DNA from: KBS-96 sp964247975
Lineage (GTDB): Bacteria > Acidobacteriota > Terriglobia > Bryobacterales > Bryobacteraceae
Length of the DNA: 64,000 nucleotides
NCBI GenBank assembly: GCA_964247975.1
Contig: CAXTWH010000022.1
Span: 1-64,000, forward strand
Direction: 5' to 3'
A program made the position numbers and the translations under genes. The notes under the pieces are model-generated. The model was not told the origin of the DNA, searched no databases, and was given only the letters and a program-made list of their open reading frames with translations. This document shows positions 25,022 to 34,615 of the stretch, in pieces (position 1 is the stretch's first letter; the number at the start of each line of letters is the position of its first letter).

Positions 25022-26500
25022 TTGAGCCTTCTTGCAACCAAGCCGATGGAACGCATCCTCGCGGAAGCGGATGACACGGAGCATTCTTTAAAGCGAACTC
25101 TGGGACCGGTCGCGCTGATTGCGCTCGGCATCGGCGCGGTAATCGGGGCTGGCATCTTTACGCTGGCCGGCAAGGCTGCCGCCGATCATGCCGGCCCGGC
25201 CATTGTTCTTTCTTTCGTGCTCGCCGCCATCGGCTGCGGTTTTGCCGGTCTCTGCTACAGCGAATTTTCCACCATGATCCCCATCGCCGGCAGCGCATAC
25301 ACTTACGCTTACGCCACCCTGGGCGAACTGCTGGCCTGGATCATCGGTTGGGATCTGGTGTTGGAATACGCCATCGGCGCGGCCACCGTTTCGGTCGGCT
25401 GGTCGGGCCATGTACTCGATCTGCTGCGCCGGTTCGGCATCGATATTCCACTGCAATATGCTACCTCGCCTTTCGAAATGGTAAAGCTTGCTGACGGCAC
25501 GATGGCGCATGGCATTGCGAACTTCCCGGCCATCCTCATTCTGCTGCTGATGACGCTGGTGCTCATTGTCGGCATTCAGGAATCGGCCACGGTGAACACA
25601 GTGATCGTCATTTTGAAAGTCAGCGTGGTCATCTTCTTTATTCTGATCGGCTGGGCTTACATGAACGGCGCGAACCATCATCCGTTTATTCCCGCCAACA
25701 CCGGAACCTGGGGACAGTTCGGCTGGAGCGGCATTCTGCGCGGTTCCGGCGTCATCTTTTTTGCCTACATCGGCTTCGATGCGGTTTCCACCGCCGCGCA
25801 GGAAACCAAAAATCCGCAGCGAGACATGCCCATCGGCATCATCGGCTCGCTGCTGGTCTGCACCATTCTGTTCATCTTGTATTCTTTTGTGCTGACCGGT
25901 ATCGTCAGTTACCATACCTTCCAGGACCCGCGTTATTACGCCGCGCCTATTACTGCCGCGCTGGCAAAAATGCCTTTTCCCTGGCTCGGCGTTGCGATGG
26001 ATCTCGCCATCATCGCTGGTTTAACGTCCGTCATTCTGGTGATGCTTCTGGGCCAAAGCCGCGTGTTTTATTCCATGTCGCACGATGGCTTGCTGCCCCG
26101 CATATTTTCTGTTGTTCATCCTAAATTCCGCACGCCTTGGCTTTCCAATCTGTTGATGCTTGTCTTTGTCGGCATCTTCGGCGGACTCGTTCCGATCGGC
26201 ACTTTAGGTGAGATGACCAGCATCGGAACCTTGTTTGCCTTCGATATCGTCTGCGCCGGAATTATTGTGATGCGCCGCACCCGCCCCGACCTGCCGCGCG
26301 CTTTCAAAACTCCTTTAGTGCCGCTGGTGCCGATCTTGGGTATTCTATTCAACTCGCTGATGATCTTCAGCTTGGGCGTGGATAACTGGCTGCGGCTGAT
26401 CATCTGGCTCGTGATCGGTCTAGCGATTTACTTCGGCTACAGTCGCTATCACAGCAAATTAACAGCGGACGAAGCCCGGCAAGCCGCCAAAATCGGCTAA
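25022..26500 (+). CDS. APC family amino acid permease
   Basis: This 492-residue integral membrane protein has 12 or more predicted helices. The APC signature in helix 1 is GIGAVIGAGIFTLAG, and the loop motif FFAYIGFDAVSTAAQETKNPQRDMP is typical of cationic or branched amino acid transporters of the CAT/YfnA group. Translation starts at TTG 25022, and a GAGG-like ribosome site lies just upstream (TTGAGGTGGATA). It appears monocistronic. The next gene is convergent and overlaps its stop by 4 nt. Confidence 0.93.
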   Translation: MSLLATKPMERILAEADDTEHSLKRTLGPVALIALGIGAVIGAGIFTLAGKAAADHAGPAIVLSFVLAAIGCGFAGLCYSEFSTMIPIAGSAYTYAYATLGELLAWIIGWDLVLEYAIGAATVSVGWSGHVLDLLRRFGIDIPLQYATSPFEMVKLADGTMAHGIANFPAILILLLMTLVLIVGIQESATVNTVIVILKVSVVIFFILIGWAYMNGANHHPFIPANTGTWGQFGWSGILRGSGVIFFAYIGFDAVSTAAQETKNPQRDMPIGIIGSLLVCTILFILYSFVLTGIVSYHTFQDPRYYAAPITAALAKMPFPWLGVAMDLAIIAGLTSVILVMLLGQSRVFYSMSHDGLLPRIFSVVHPKFRTPWLSNLLMLVFVGIFGGLVPIGTLGEMTSIGTLFAFDIVCAGIIVMRRTRPDLPRAFKTPLVPLVPILGILFNSLMIFSLGVDNWLRLIIWLVIGLAIYFGYSRYHSKLTADEARQAAKIG

Positions 26501-27066
26501 ACCAAAATGTTTTCGTAAATGTTCTGTAAAGCAAGCTTGGCCGGAACGTTTTGGAAGCTGATCTCATCACTCCGTTTCACGTACTCCCGAAGTGTCCAAA
26601 ACCCCGGCTCCTGGTAGCAAAAATGCTCTACGCTCACCCGGTCTTGAGCGATTAAAAGGTACTCCCGGAAGGAAGGCAGACTGCGATAATAATTAAACTT
26701 CTTACCGTGATCGTAGTCCTCGGTAGAAGGGGAAAGAACCTCAATCACGAGCAGCGGATTAAGAAGCGTATCGTCGCTTTCGCCTAAGTACTGTTCTTCT
26801 CCGCAAGTCACTAACACCTCGGGATACACATACGCAGTTTTTGCAGGAATAAAGACGCGACACTCCGGGCCATCTACCCGGCAAGAAGATCCGGCGAGAT
26901 GAATCCTCAAATTACTCGTAAGATTTAACACAACATTACGATGGTTCTTACTGGCTTTCGCCATCGCAAATATTTCGCCTTCGACGTACTCATTGCGAAA
27001 CTCTGATTGGTTGTCCAGAACAAGATATTCTTCCGGAGTGAGGTAGGTTTTTGAAGCGGTAGACAT
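26497..27066 (-). CDS. Uma2 family (DUF820) endonuclease-like protein
   Basis: This 189-residue protein belongs to the Uma2/DUF820 family with a PD-(D/E)xK nuclease fold. The start LTPEEYLVLD, the middle YPEVLVTCG, the conserved LLVIEVLSPSTEDYDHGKKF and the later SLPSFREYLLI are all seen. These proteins are numerous in cyanobacteria and Acidobacteriota, and their biological role is not established. It overlaps the convergent permease stop by 4 nt. A terminator of the TonB receptor gene lies upstream at 27131-27160. Confidence 0.9.
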   Translation of the reverse strand: MSTASKTYLTPEEYLVLDNQSEFRNEYVEGEIFAMAKASKNHRNVVLNLTSNLRIHLAGSSCRVDGPECRVFIPAKTAYVYPEVLVTCGEEQYLGESDDTLLNPLLVIEVLSPSTEDYDHGKKFNYYRSLPSFREYLLIAQDRVSVEHFCYQEPGFWTLREYVKRSDEISFQNVPAKLALQNIYENILV

Positions 27067-27130
27067 ACATCTCCTGCGATCAACAGACGTTCTGTTTTCA
27101 CTTTACCTTCACTACAGAAAGTTAAAACAA

Positions 27131-27160
27131 AAAACGCCGCTGATCTCTCAACGGCGTTTT
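27131..27160 (-). terminator. Rho-independent terminator after the TonB receptor gene
   Basis: The inverted repeat AAAACGCCG / CGGCGTTTT (9 bp) encloses a 12-nt loop. On the minus strand the stem is followed by a further T-rich run. It lies 20 nt past the stop codon of the receptor gene at 27181. Confidence 0.8.
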
Positions 27161-27180
27161 CGCTTGGTTCACTTTCTTTT

Positions 27181-30100
27181 CTAAAACACGTACTTCAATG
27201 CAAACTGAATATTACGTTCGCCTTGGGAGGAGTTGATTTGGCCGAGCGTTGATCCGACCGTGGTGTTCGGCGCGTTCAGAATCACTGTATTGGTGAAATT
27301 GATTCCTTCAGCGCGCAGTTCAACATACTGATGTTCTGTAATCGCAAACTGCTTGGTCAGGCTCAGGTCCGCCGTGTGCAGGCCGGGTCCGCGAGTTGTT
27401 CCCACGCCGCAAGTGCCGAAAGAGTTTGGTGATTCAACAGCATAAGCAGTCGGGTCGAACCATTGATAGCCGCCGGTGCCGATATTGCGTGTTCCGAAAG
27501 TATGCTGCTGCCCGATGCAGTTCGCTAACTGGTTCGGATTGTGCACGCCACTATTGTCTATGCCGGAATCGATCGTCAGCGGGAAGCCGCCGCGCCAGTT
27601 CACAATCGCGTTAATCTGCCAGTCGCCGACCGCGGCATTCACCGCTTTGTTCAGGTTCGTTCCAAATTTCCGTCCGCGCCCGAAGGGAAGATCGTAGGTA
27701 ACAAATCCATTGAAGGCATGGGGAACATCGTAGTAACAGGGGCCATAATTCAAATGGGAGTTATAACTGTCCTGCCAGTAATACCAATTGCCCACCGCTT
27801 GGCCGTAGCCGCCGTAATAGCCTACTGCGTTTGAAAGGCACTTCGACCACGTATAGTTCGCCTGGAACTCCAAGCCGCTTGCCAATCGCTTCACCAGCGA
27901 NNNNNNNNNNNNNNNNNNNNNNNNNNNNNNNNNNNNNNNNNNNNNNNNNNNNNNNNNNNNNNNNNNNNNNNNNNNNNNNNNNNNNNNNNNNNNNNNNNNN
28001 TTGATGTTGTCTGCGGTGCTCGCGCCGAAAATGGTGTAGCCTTGCGCCAGCGTGGACGGGGTCTGGCCCGCCGCGTAGTTGACATTGTGTTCAGTAGCGA
28101 AAGGCGGATTCAACGTTAGCCGCAGATTAGTGCCGGTCCCTTCCAGGAAGTTCGAAAGCGTGTAAGCGGCCCGAATCACCGTGCTGGAATTAGGGCTGAA
28201 AGCCAACCCAATGCGCGGCTGAAAATTAGTAAGGCCGTTGTACTGATTTACCAACGCCTGGCTGTTTCCGTTCTGGCCGGCAATTTGAAGCTGGCCGGTG
28301 ATTTCGTCGAAATTAGCCTGCCGGTTTTTCACTTCCACCCAGGGCGTATGGAGTTCCCATCGGACTCCTAAGTTCAACGTCAACTGCGATGTAACCCGCC
28401 AATCGTCCTGAACGAAAGCGCCATAGATAGTGGATCGCTGGCCCCAAGTGCCGCCCGCAATTCCACCTTGCACGTTATACGGATTACCGGTCAGAAAGTC
28501 GGCTTCCGCCGCACCGGTATACTGCCCGTTGAACCCGAACTGGCCGGCGATACCCGCATTGCCGGAATAAAAGGTGTTGATGCGATCGCGAAAAGCTTGA
28601 AATCCGGTGCGAAGCGTGTGCGCCCCGCGCGAAATCACCACCGTGTCCTCAGCCTGGCCCACGGTGTCGGCGAATTGCTGGAAGACTTCAGGGTTTCCAA
28701 AGGCAGTACCGACAGTAGCTAGATTGCCGCTGTTAAAAACAAAACCGGGCAGCACTGTCGTGGGAACGCCGGGAATGCCGACACTCGCTGCCGAAAGCGC
28801 GGTTCCGCTCAAAGCGCCAGTGATGATGGGCAGATAATTTACGCCGATGCGCGCTTCATTCACCACAGTCGGAGTGAATGTTCGCGTGTAGTTCACTACT
28901 CCGTTAAAAGTAGGAAATACGCTATCGCTGTTGTACAACAGCGGAATGCTGTTTGTAACCGGGTTGTCAATATGCGCCTGCGAATAGCGTCCGAAAACAT
29001 GGTCTTTATCGGAAGCGTTCCAATCCAAACGGATATCGCCTTGGTCCTGATTGGTGTACTGGTGCGTGGTGTTAACGGAGTTATTGATGAGACTGCCGTT
29101 GGTAGGCTGCGGGTATAACGACGAGTTCACAATCGCCGACGCTTGCGGACTCACCAAACCCGCCGCGAGCAAATTGTTATTGGGGATTGCCGCGCCCGTC
29201 TTAGGATTTTTTAATTGAATTCCTTGCTGTGTCAGCAACTGCGAAAAATCGCCTTGGCGTTCCGCCGTGGTCAATACGGTGAAAACGCTGCTCGTCGCCG
29301 GCTGATCGTAGCGCGAACCCTGGTAATCCGCGAAAAAGAACAGCTTGTCGCGAATAATGCGTCCGCCGAGGGCTGCGCCGAACTCGTTCCAGCGCAGCAG
29401 CGGCCGCGACAGCCCGGCCCAGTTGTTGCCCCAGTTGTTTGCGTTCAGTTTGTCGTTGCGAATAAACTCAAAAGCGTCGCCGTGGAACGCGTTCGCGCCG
29501 CTCTTCGTGCTGACGCTGATGATGCCGCCCATGAAGTTGCCGAACTCAGCCGAAGCATTCTGGGTAATCATGTTGAATTCCTGAATGGAATCGACGCTGG
29601 GCGTATAACCGACGGCGTTTTCTGAAATTTGGTTATTGTCCATACCATCCAACAGAAAATTATCCGTCTGCTCGCGGTTTCCATTCACTAGCGGACGTCC
29701 GCCGTTAAAGGTGGACTGCGCTCCGGTAAAAGTGGATGGATTTGTAGTCACTGTGCCGGGCGCAAGCAGCGTCAACTGCACATAATTCCGCGTCGCCAGC
29801 GGCAGTTGCGCATTCGTTTTCGCATCCAGCACCGTTCCCAACTGCGTGGATTCGGTTTGTAAGATCGGCGCGGCGCTGTTTACTTCCACTGTCTGGTTCA
29901 CGTCGCCCACTTGCAGCGGAAAATCGATACGGGCGTTCTGATTTAATTGCAGAACCACCTCGTTCTTTACCGCCGCTTGAAATCCGGGTGCTTCCACCCG
30001 CACCTGGTAACGCCCGACAGGGATGCGCGGCAAACTGTAATTTCCATCGGTATTCGCGGTCGCGGTATATTCAAAGCCGCGATCCAAATCCTTTACCGTT

Positions 30101-30273
30101 ACCTTCGCCTGCGTAACGGCAGATCCAGAAGGATCGGTCACGGTTCCCGAAATAGCAGCAGTCACTTCCTGCGCTTGCATGGCGCTGGAGGACAAGAAGA
30201 GCGTACACACTGCCCAAACTAGAAATAGCGTTTGGTAAGTGAATAAACGAAGCCTGTACAATCCTGAACTCAT
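27181..30273 (-). CDS. Oar-like TonB-dependent receptor with carboxypeptidase-regulatory domain (contains assembly gap)
   Basis: This is a large outer-membrane receptor (about 1030 residues as assembled). A signal peptide (about 1-34) is followed by a CarboxypepD-regulatory-like beta domain (VTAAISGTVTDPSGSAV, about 37-115), a plug region and a long Asn/Tyr/Gly-rich beta-barrel ending in FALKYVF with the terminal Phe of outer-membrane barrels. A good ribosome site (GGGAG) precedes ATG 30273. Bases 27901-28000 are 100 Ns, so the true sequence and length of that stretch are unknown. The flanks remain in frame. Such acidobacterial receptors are thought to import glycans or other polymers. Confidence 0.9.
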   Translation of the reverse strand: MSSGLYRLRLFTYQTLFLVWAVCTLFLSSSAMQAQEVTAAISGTVTDPSGSAVTQAKVTVKDLDRGFEYTATANTDGNYSLPRIPVGRYQVRVEAPGFQAAVKNEVVLQLNQNARIDFPLQVGDVNQTVEVNSAAPILQTESTQLGTVLDAKTNAQLPLATRNYVQLTLLAPGTVTTNPSTFTGAQSTFNGGRPLVNGNREQTDNFLLDGMDNNQISENAVGYTPSVDSIQEFNMITQNASAEFGNFMGGIISVSTKSGANAFHGDAFEFIRNDKLNANNWGNNWAGLSRPLLRWNEFGAALGGRIIRDKLFFFADYQGSRYDQPATSSVFTVLTTAERQGDFSQLLTQQGIQLKNPKTGAAIPNNNLLAAGLVSPQASAIVNSSLYPQPTNGSLINNSVNTTHQYTNQDQGDIRLDWNASDKDHVFGRYSQAHIDNPVTNSIPLLYNSDSVFPTFNGVVNYTRTFTPTVVNEARIGVNYLPIITGALSGTALSAASVGIPGVPTTVLPGFVFNSGNLATVGTAFGNPEVFQQFADTVGQAEDTVVISRGAHTLRTGFQAFRDRINTFYSGNAGIAGQFGFNGQYTGAAEADFLTGNPYNVQGGIAGGTWGQRSTIYGAFVQDDWRVTSQLTLNLGVRWELHTPWVEVKNRQANFDEITGQLQIAGQNGNSQALVNQYNGLTNFQPRIGLAFSPNSSTVIRAAYTLSNFLEGTGTNLRLTLNPPFATEHNVNYAAGQTPSTLAQGYTIFGASTADNIXXXXXXXXXXXXXXXXXXXXXXXXXXXXXXXXXXSLVKRLASGLEFQANYTWSKCLSNAVGYYGGYGQAVGNWYYWQDSYNSHLNYGPCYYDVPHAFNGFVTYDLPFGRGRKFGTNLNKAVNAAVGDWQINAIVNWRGGFPLTIDSGIDNSGVHNPNQLANCIGQQHTFGTRNIGTGGYQWFDPTAYAVESPNSFGTCGVGTTRGPGLHTADLSLTKQFAITEHQYVELRAEGINFTNTVILNAPNTTVGSTLGQINSSQGERNIQFALKYVF
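27901..28000. other. Assembly gap of 100 Ns
   Basis: Exactly 100 Ns, the conventional placeholder of unknown length, interrupt the barrel region of the TonB receptor gene. Reading frames on either side are compatible, so the gene is probably intact in the organism. Confidence 0.99.
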
Positions 30274-30526
30274 AGAACTCCCTTGAAAAATAAAGCCTTT
30301 ACGCGATTGTAGGATTGCTGCTTATCGATGTCAAGCAAAAGCAAGCATAAGTAAGCAAAGCACGTCGTGTGATCAGACAATCCTTACGTATGACCGTTCC
30401 GCAACCAAGCTAATGTTATTGTAGATTCAACGTAGTTAAATCTACAAACTTCAATCAGGATATGTTCGCCCCACGCCAGTTGCCTAGTAGCTACTGAAAT
30501 TTCCGAAAACACCCGATAGAGATCCA

Positions 30527-33500
30527 GTGGAACCAGCTATTCACGGGAGTTCTCGCGTCCAAAAGCGCTCCCATCCCGCTCTGTTGTTAAACAGCGCGTT
30601 CCACCCAACCTGGATGCAATGTTTGCCCCGGCTCTGGCGCATAGCCGGATTGATTCTGCTTGTCAGCCGGGTTCTCTTAAGTCAGCATTACCAGTTTCAG
30701 AACTACGGAGCTAAGGACGGATTAAACAATCTGGTTGTGCAGAACCTGATTGAAGATAAATCCGGTTATCTCTGGGCAGCCACGCAAAACGGCCTGTTCC
30801 GATTCGACGGCACACGCTTTCAATTCTATGGTTCTGAAGCCGGGCTATCTGCTCCAGACATCTTCTGTTTAAAGGAAGACAACAACGGCAGAATCTGGAC
30901 AGCCAGTTCTCATCGTGTGGATATCTTAAACGGCAACAGCTTTCATGCTCTTACTTTTGATCGCGCCATCGATATCCAAACCAGCGCTGCTTTAGCCTTC
31001 AATTCCGCCGAAAACTTGATGTACTTAGCCACTAAGCAGGGCGTGGCGCAGATCAGGAACAACAATGTCATCTGGCAAAAGCCGCTATCCAAAATTTCCG
31101 CTTTATCAGTTTTCTATTCCAAAGACGAGTTTCTGTGGATCACCAGCCGCTCTGCAATCGTCCGCTACAATCACGCGGACATACGTACTTATGGCTCCCA
31201 ACAAGGTGTTCCGGAAGACGTTTGGGTGGGAATCATCGAAGACGCGCAAGGCGATCTTTGGATCCGCTCGGAAACACAGCTTCGTGTGCTACGCCGGGGC
31301 GCGGAACGCTTTGTGGCGGTTCCTGTGCCATTTCCTTTGGCAGGAGCCGCTGGAGTCCTGCTGGAAACCAATGAGGGAAGTCTGCTGATCCCCACCGGCG
31401 CTGGCATTATTCGCTATCAGGACGGAGCTTGGGATCGCCTAACCACCGCAAGCGGGCTGACCGACGACTCTACCTACAGCCTTGCTTCTGATCGTCATGG
31501 CTCTTTATGGGTAGGTTTGTGCGGAGCCGGAGTAGACCGCTGGCCTAAGCCAGGCAATTGGGAGGGTTGGCGTCAAGCGCAGGGCTTGTCGAATCCGTAT
31601 GTTTACTCCATCGTACCTGATCAAATCGGAGGCTTGCTGCTGGGTACAGATGATGGTTTGCGGTATTTTTCCAAGGAACGAAAATTTTCCACAATCGTCA
31701 CCAGTAAGTCCGGTTTGCTAGGAGATCAGATACGCGCTCTTCAACTTGATCATCGCGGCTTCATTTGGGTCGGCACTATTCCGGGTGGTCTCAACAAAAT
31801 CACCGGTCGCCAGGTTCAAACCATCAAACTGCCGAAAAAAGCGGCTCATGACCCGGTTAATGGTGTAGTGAGTTTGGCGCTCGATCTGACAGACACGCTT
31901 TGGATTGGAACGCCACAGGGTTTATTCTCCTTGAACACCCGTAATACTGATGCCGCAGTAATTCCGGTAAAGATTGATGCTTTAGCCGGCAATGAGGAAT
32001 TCTTCGGCCTCCTGTTGGATCGCAAGGGCCGCGTCTGGGCTGGAAACGGGCAAGGCGTGGCGATTTGGAACGGGACGAAGTGGTCTGGTCTTCCCGCCGC
32101 ATCGAACAACGATACCGAAGTACTCAAAATCGCCGAACAGCCGGACGGCACGGTATTCACTATCTCCGGCGGGGGAACGCTTACTGCGTATCGGGAAAAC
32201 AGCGCGGGATGGACCGCTTCCGCCATTGAAACGCCGCCCGAGCTTCGCAAGCAAAGAATTTATTCTCTTGCCGTAGGCTGGCAGCAATCGGTGTGGATCG
32301 GCACCGATCGTGGCGTTTTTGTTCTGGCTAATTCCCGGTGGCGTCACGATGAGCAGGAAGATGGGTTGATTTGGAACGACACAAACCTTGGCGGTCTTAC
32401 CAGCATCGGTCGAGACGTATGGATCGGAACCAGTCGCGGACTGGCCCATTACCGTGCTCCCGTCATAAACGAACCGGGTTTTCCCGCTCAAACAGTGATC
32501 AGCAGCATTCATTCAGGCGATCGCAGTATTGACCCGAAACAGAACAACTTTCCGTTCGGCAAAACTCATGACCTCACTTTCCATTTCGGCACCCTCAACC
32601 TGTCACGACAACATGCCATTAGATTTCGCTACCGCCTGCTCGGATCTGAAGGAAACTGGACCACTTCCGAAACCAGGGAAGTCACCTACTCGACCCTTCC
32701 TCACGGCAGCTATCAATTTGAAGTTCAAGCCATCGAGCCGGACGGAATCAAGGATTTTCCTGCCCGTTATGCCTTTTACATTCCCCCGCGCTGGTTCGAA
32801 ACGTGGTGGTTTCGGATGGCTTGCGTCCTTTCTGCCTGCTTATCAGCGGCCCTGGTCTGGCGGGGGCGCACCAATGCCCTGCGAAAGCGGCAGAAACAAC
32901 TGGAACAGGCCGTGGAAGAACGCAGTCAGGAATTAAAACAGAGTAATAAATCTCTATCAAACTTGGTCGAGCAGCTAAAAGAAGCAAACAGTAAGGCCGA
33001 AGCGGCAGCCCGCGCGAAAGCTGATTTCCTGGCAATGATGAGCCATGAAATTCGCACGCCCATGAACGGCGTCATCGGCATGGCTTCGCTTCTGGCCGAC
33101 ACCCCTCTGGCGAACGAACAGCGTGATTTCGTGGAAACCATTCGTGGTTCAGCCGACACGCTTCTGACCATCATCAATGACGTTCTCGATTTTTCAAAAA
33201 TCGAAGCAGGCCGCTTGGAATTGGAGCAGGTTTCTCTTGAACCGCTATTGATCGCCGAAGAAGCAATGGATCTGGTTTCTACTGCTGCTTCTCGAAAAGG
33301 AATTCACGCCCAGGTATTTATTGAACACAATGTGCCGGAAGCCGTTCTGGGCGATCCCTCGCGGCTGCGCCAGATTCTCCTTAACCTATTAAGCAATGCT
33401 ATTAAGTTCACCGAGCGCGGTTCTGTCACTTTGAGAATCAGCGCGCTCCAGCCTGCCCCGAACGACTGCGCTTTCATCAAATTTTCGGTGACGGATACCG

Positions 33501-34564
33501 GCATCGGCTTGTCGGCGGAAGCGCAAACCCGGCTTTTTAAAACCTTCTCGCAGGCTGACGCTTCTACCAGCCGGAAGTACGGCGGAACCGGACTAGGATT
33601 AGTCATTTCAAAACGCTTAACCGAACTGATGGGCGGAGCCATCGGAGTAGAAAGCGTGGTTGGCGAAGGAAGCACATTTTTCTTTACCGTAAAAATCAAT
33701 AATGGCCCTAATCTGCAAGCTTCGAAGAATTATCGCAGTCTGCTGGCCGGAAAACGCGCGCTGATTATAGAAGATTTTGTTCTCGACCGGCAGATGGTAG
33801 CGAGCCATGTTGCCTTCGCCGGAATGTCCGTGGTTGAAGCGCCGCTCGGTGCAAACGCCATTGAGCTATTTAGAAAAAGCCAGAATTCTCCCTGCGACAT
33901 CATTCTAGTCACGGCGGCTCTGGCCGACGTGGAAGTGCAAGCCTTTATCTCCCTTCTGCGGTCGTTTCCCTTAGCGGCTCATGTGCCGGTTATTGTTCTT
34001 GCTTCCCACCAGGAGCGGGCTAACGCGGCGCGAGCTTTATCATTCAACAACACTGCTTGTTTAAACAAACCGGTGCGCCGAAGCCAGTTAGTGGAAACCA
34101 TTGCGGATCTTCTCAAAATCGCGGTGATCAAAACCAATCGCGTTGCTGATTCCGCCTCATCTCATCCCCGGAACGCCAAAGTTCTTCTAGTGGAAGACAA
34201 TCGAGTGAATCAGAAAGTCGCTACCACCATGTTGAAACGCTTAGGCTGCGCGGTGGAAATCGCCTCCGACGGAGTGGAAGCCGTCGAAAAAGTGAAAAAC
34301 ATTCCATACGACCTCATCTTCATGGATTGCCAGATGCCGAACATGGACGGCTACGAAGCCACGCGATTAATTAGGCAAACGCCCGGCAGTGGAGCGAAAA
34401 CGCCGATTGTTGCCCTCACCGCGAACGTGCTGCCCGGTCAGGACGCGCTCTGCCGCGAAGCCGGCATGGACGATTACCTGATGAAGCCCATGACGCAGCA
34501 GAATTTGGCGCAAGCCATAGATCGTTGGGTCACCGCAACTGTTGACTGCGAAGTTGTATCTTAA
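30527..34564 (+). CDS. Propeller-type hybrid sensor histidine kinase with two receiver domains
   Basis: This 1345-residue protein has an N-terminal signal/TM segment (about 35-52). Two seven-bladed sensor propellers made of Reg_prop repeats (for example GYLWAATQNGLFRFDG) cover about 55-660, followed by a Y_Y_Y-like beta domain, a transmembrane helix (about 762-782) and a coiled coil. The HisKA domain has phospho-His840 in MMSHEIRTPMNG, then HATPase_c motifs and two receiver domains. The second receiver is intact with Asp1267 (FMDCQMPNMDG). The first has Thr1129 where Asp is expected. The computed start is GTG 30527, and ATG 30614 is an alternative. Such sensors usually respond to glycans. It is divergent from the TonB receptor gene. 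Confidence 0.92.
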   Translation: MEPAIHGSSRVQKRSHPALLLNSAFHPTWMQCLPRLWRIAGLILLVSRVLLSQHYQFQNYGAKDGLNNLVVQNLIEDKSGYLWAATQNGLFRFDGTRFQFYGSEAGLSAPDIFCLKEDNNGRIWTASSHRVDILNGNSFHALTFDRAIDIQTSAALAFNSAENLMYLATKQGVAQIRNNNVIWQKPLSKISALSVFYSKDEFLWITSRSAIVRYNHADIRTYGSQQGVPEDVWVGIIEDAQGDLWIRSETQLRVLRRGAERFVAVPVPFPLAGAAGVLLETNEGSLLIPTGAGIIRYQDGAWDRLTTASGLTDDSTYSLASDRHGSLWVGLCGAGVDRWPKPGNWEGWRQAQGLSNPYVYSIVPDQIGGLLLGTDDGLRYFSKERKFSTIVTSKSGLLGDQIRALQLDHRGFIWVGTIPGGLNKITGRQVQTIKLPKKAAHDPVNGVVSLALDLTDTLWIGTPQGLFSLNTRNTDAAVIPVKIDALAGNEEFFGLLLDRKGRVWAGNGQGVAIWNGTKWSGLPAASNNDTEVLKIAEQPDGTVFTISGGGTLTAYRENSAGWTASAIETPPELRKQRIYSLAVGWQQSVWIGTDRGVFVLANSRWRHDEQEDGLIWNDTNLGGLTSIGRDVWIGTSRGLAHYRAPVINEPGFPAQTVISSIHSGDRSIDPKQNNFPFGKTHDLTFHFGTLNLSRQHAIRFRYRLLGSEGNWTTSETREVTYSTLPHGSYQFEVQAIEPDGIKDFPARYAFYIPPRWFETWWFRMACVLSACLSAALVWRGRTNALRKRQKQLEQAVEERSQELKQSNKSLSNLVEQLKEANSKAEAAARAKADFLAMMSHEIRTPMNGVIGMASLLADTPLANEQRDFVETIRGSADTLLTIINDVLDFSKIEAGRLELEQVSLEPLLIAEEAMDLVSTAASRKGIHAQVFIEHNVPEAVLGDPSRLRQILLNLLSNAIKFTERGSVTLRISALQPAPNDCAFIKFSVTDTGIGLSAEAQTRLFKTFSQADASTSRKYGGTGLGLVISKRLTELMGGAIGVESVVGEGSTFFFTVKINNGPNLQASKNYRSLLAGKRALIIEDFVLDRQMVASHVAFAGMSVVEAPLGANAIELFRKSQNSPCDIILVTAALADVEVQAFISLLRSFPLAAHVPVIVLASHQERANAARALSFNNTACLNKPVRRSQLVETIADLLKIAVIKTNRVADSASSHPRNAKVLLVEDNRVNQKVATTMLKRLGCAVEIASDGVEAVEKVKNIPYDLIFMDCQMPNMDGYEATRLIRQTPGSGAKTPIVALTANVLPGQDALCREAGMDDYLMKPMTQQNLAQAIDRWVTATVDCEVVS

Positions 34565-34615
34565 ATCCGGTTTTCAACCTGGCTGCAAGAACGCTGCCCG
34601 GTCTATCATGATCAA

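Noticed and set aside
25088..25915. 275-codon antisense frame in the APC permease gene
   Set aside because: Highly charged and repetitive composition (reverse complement of hydrophobic helices), no motif, entirely inside the permease gene.
27901..28000. Frame disruption of the TonB receptor
   Set aside because: The interruption is only a run of Ns, and the flanking frames agree. It is an assembly gap and gives no evidence of a broken gene.
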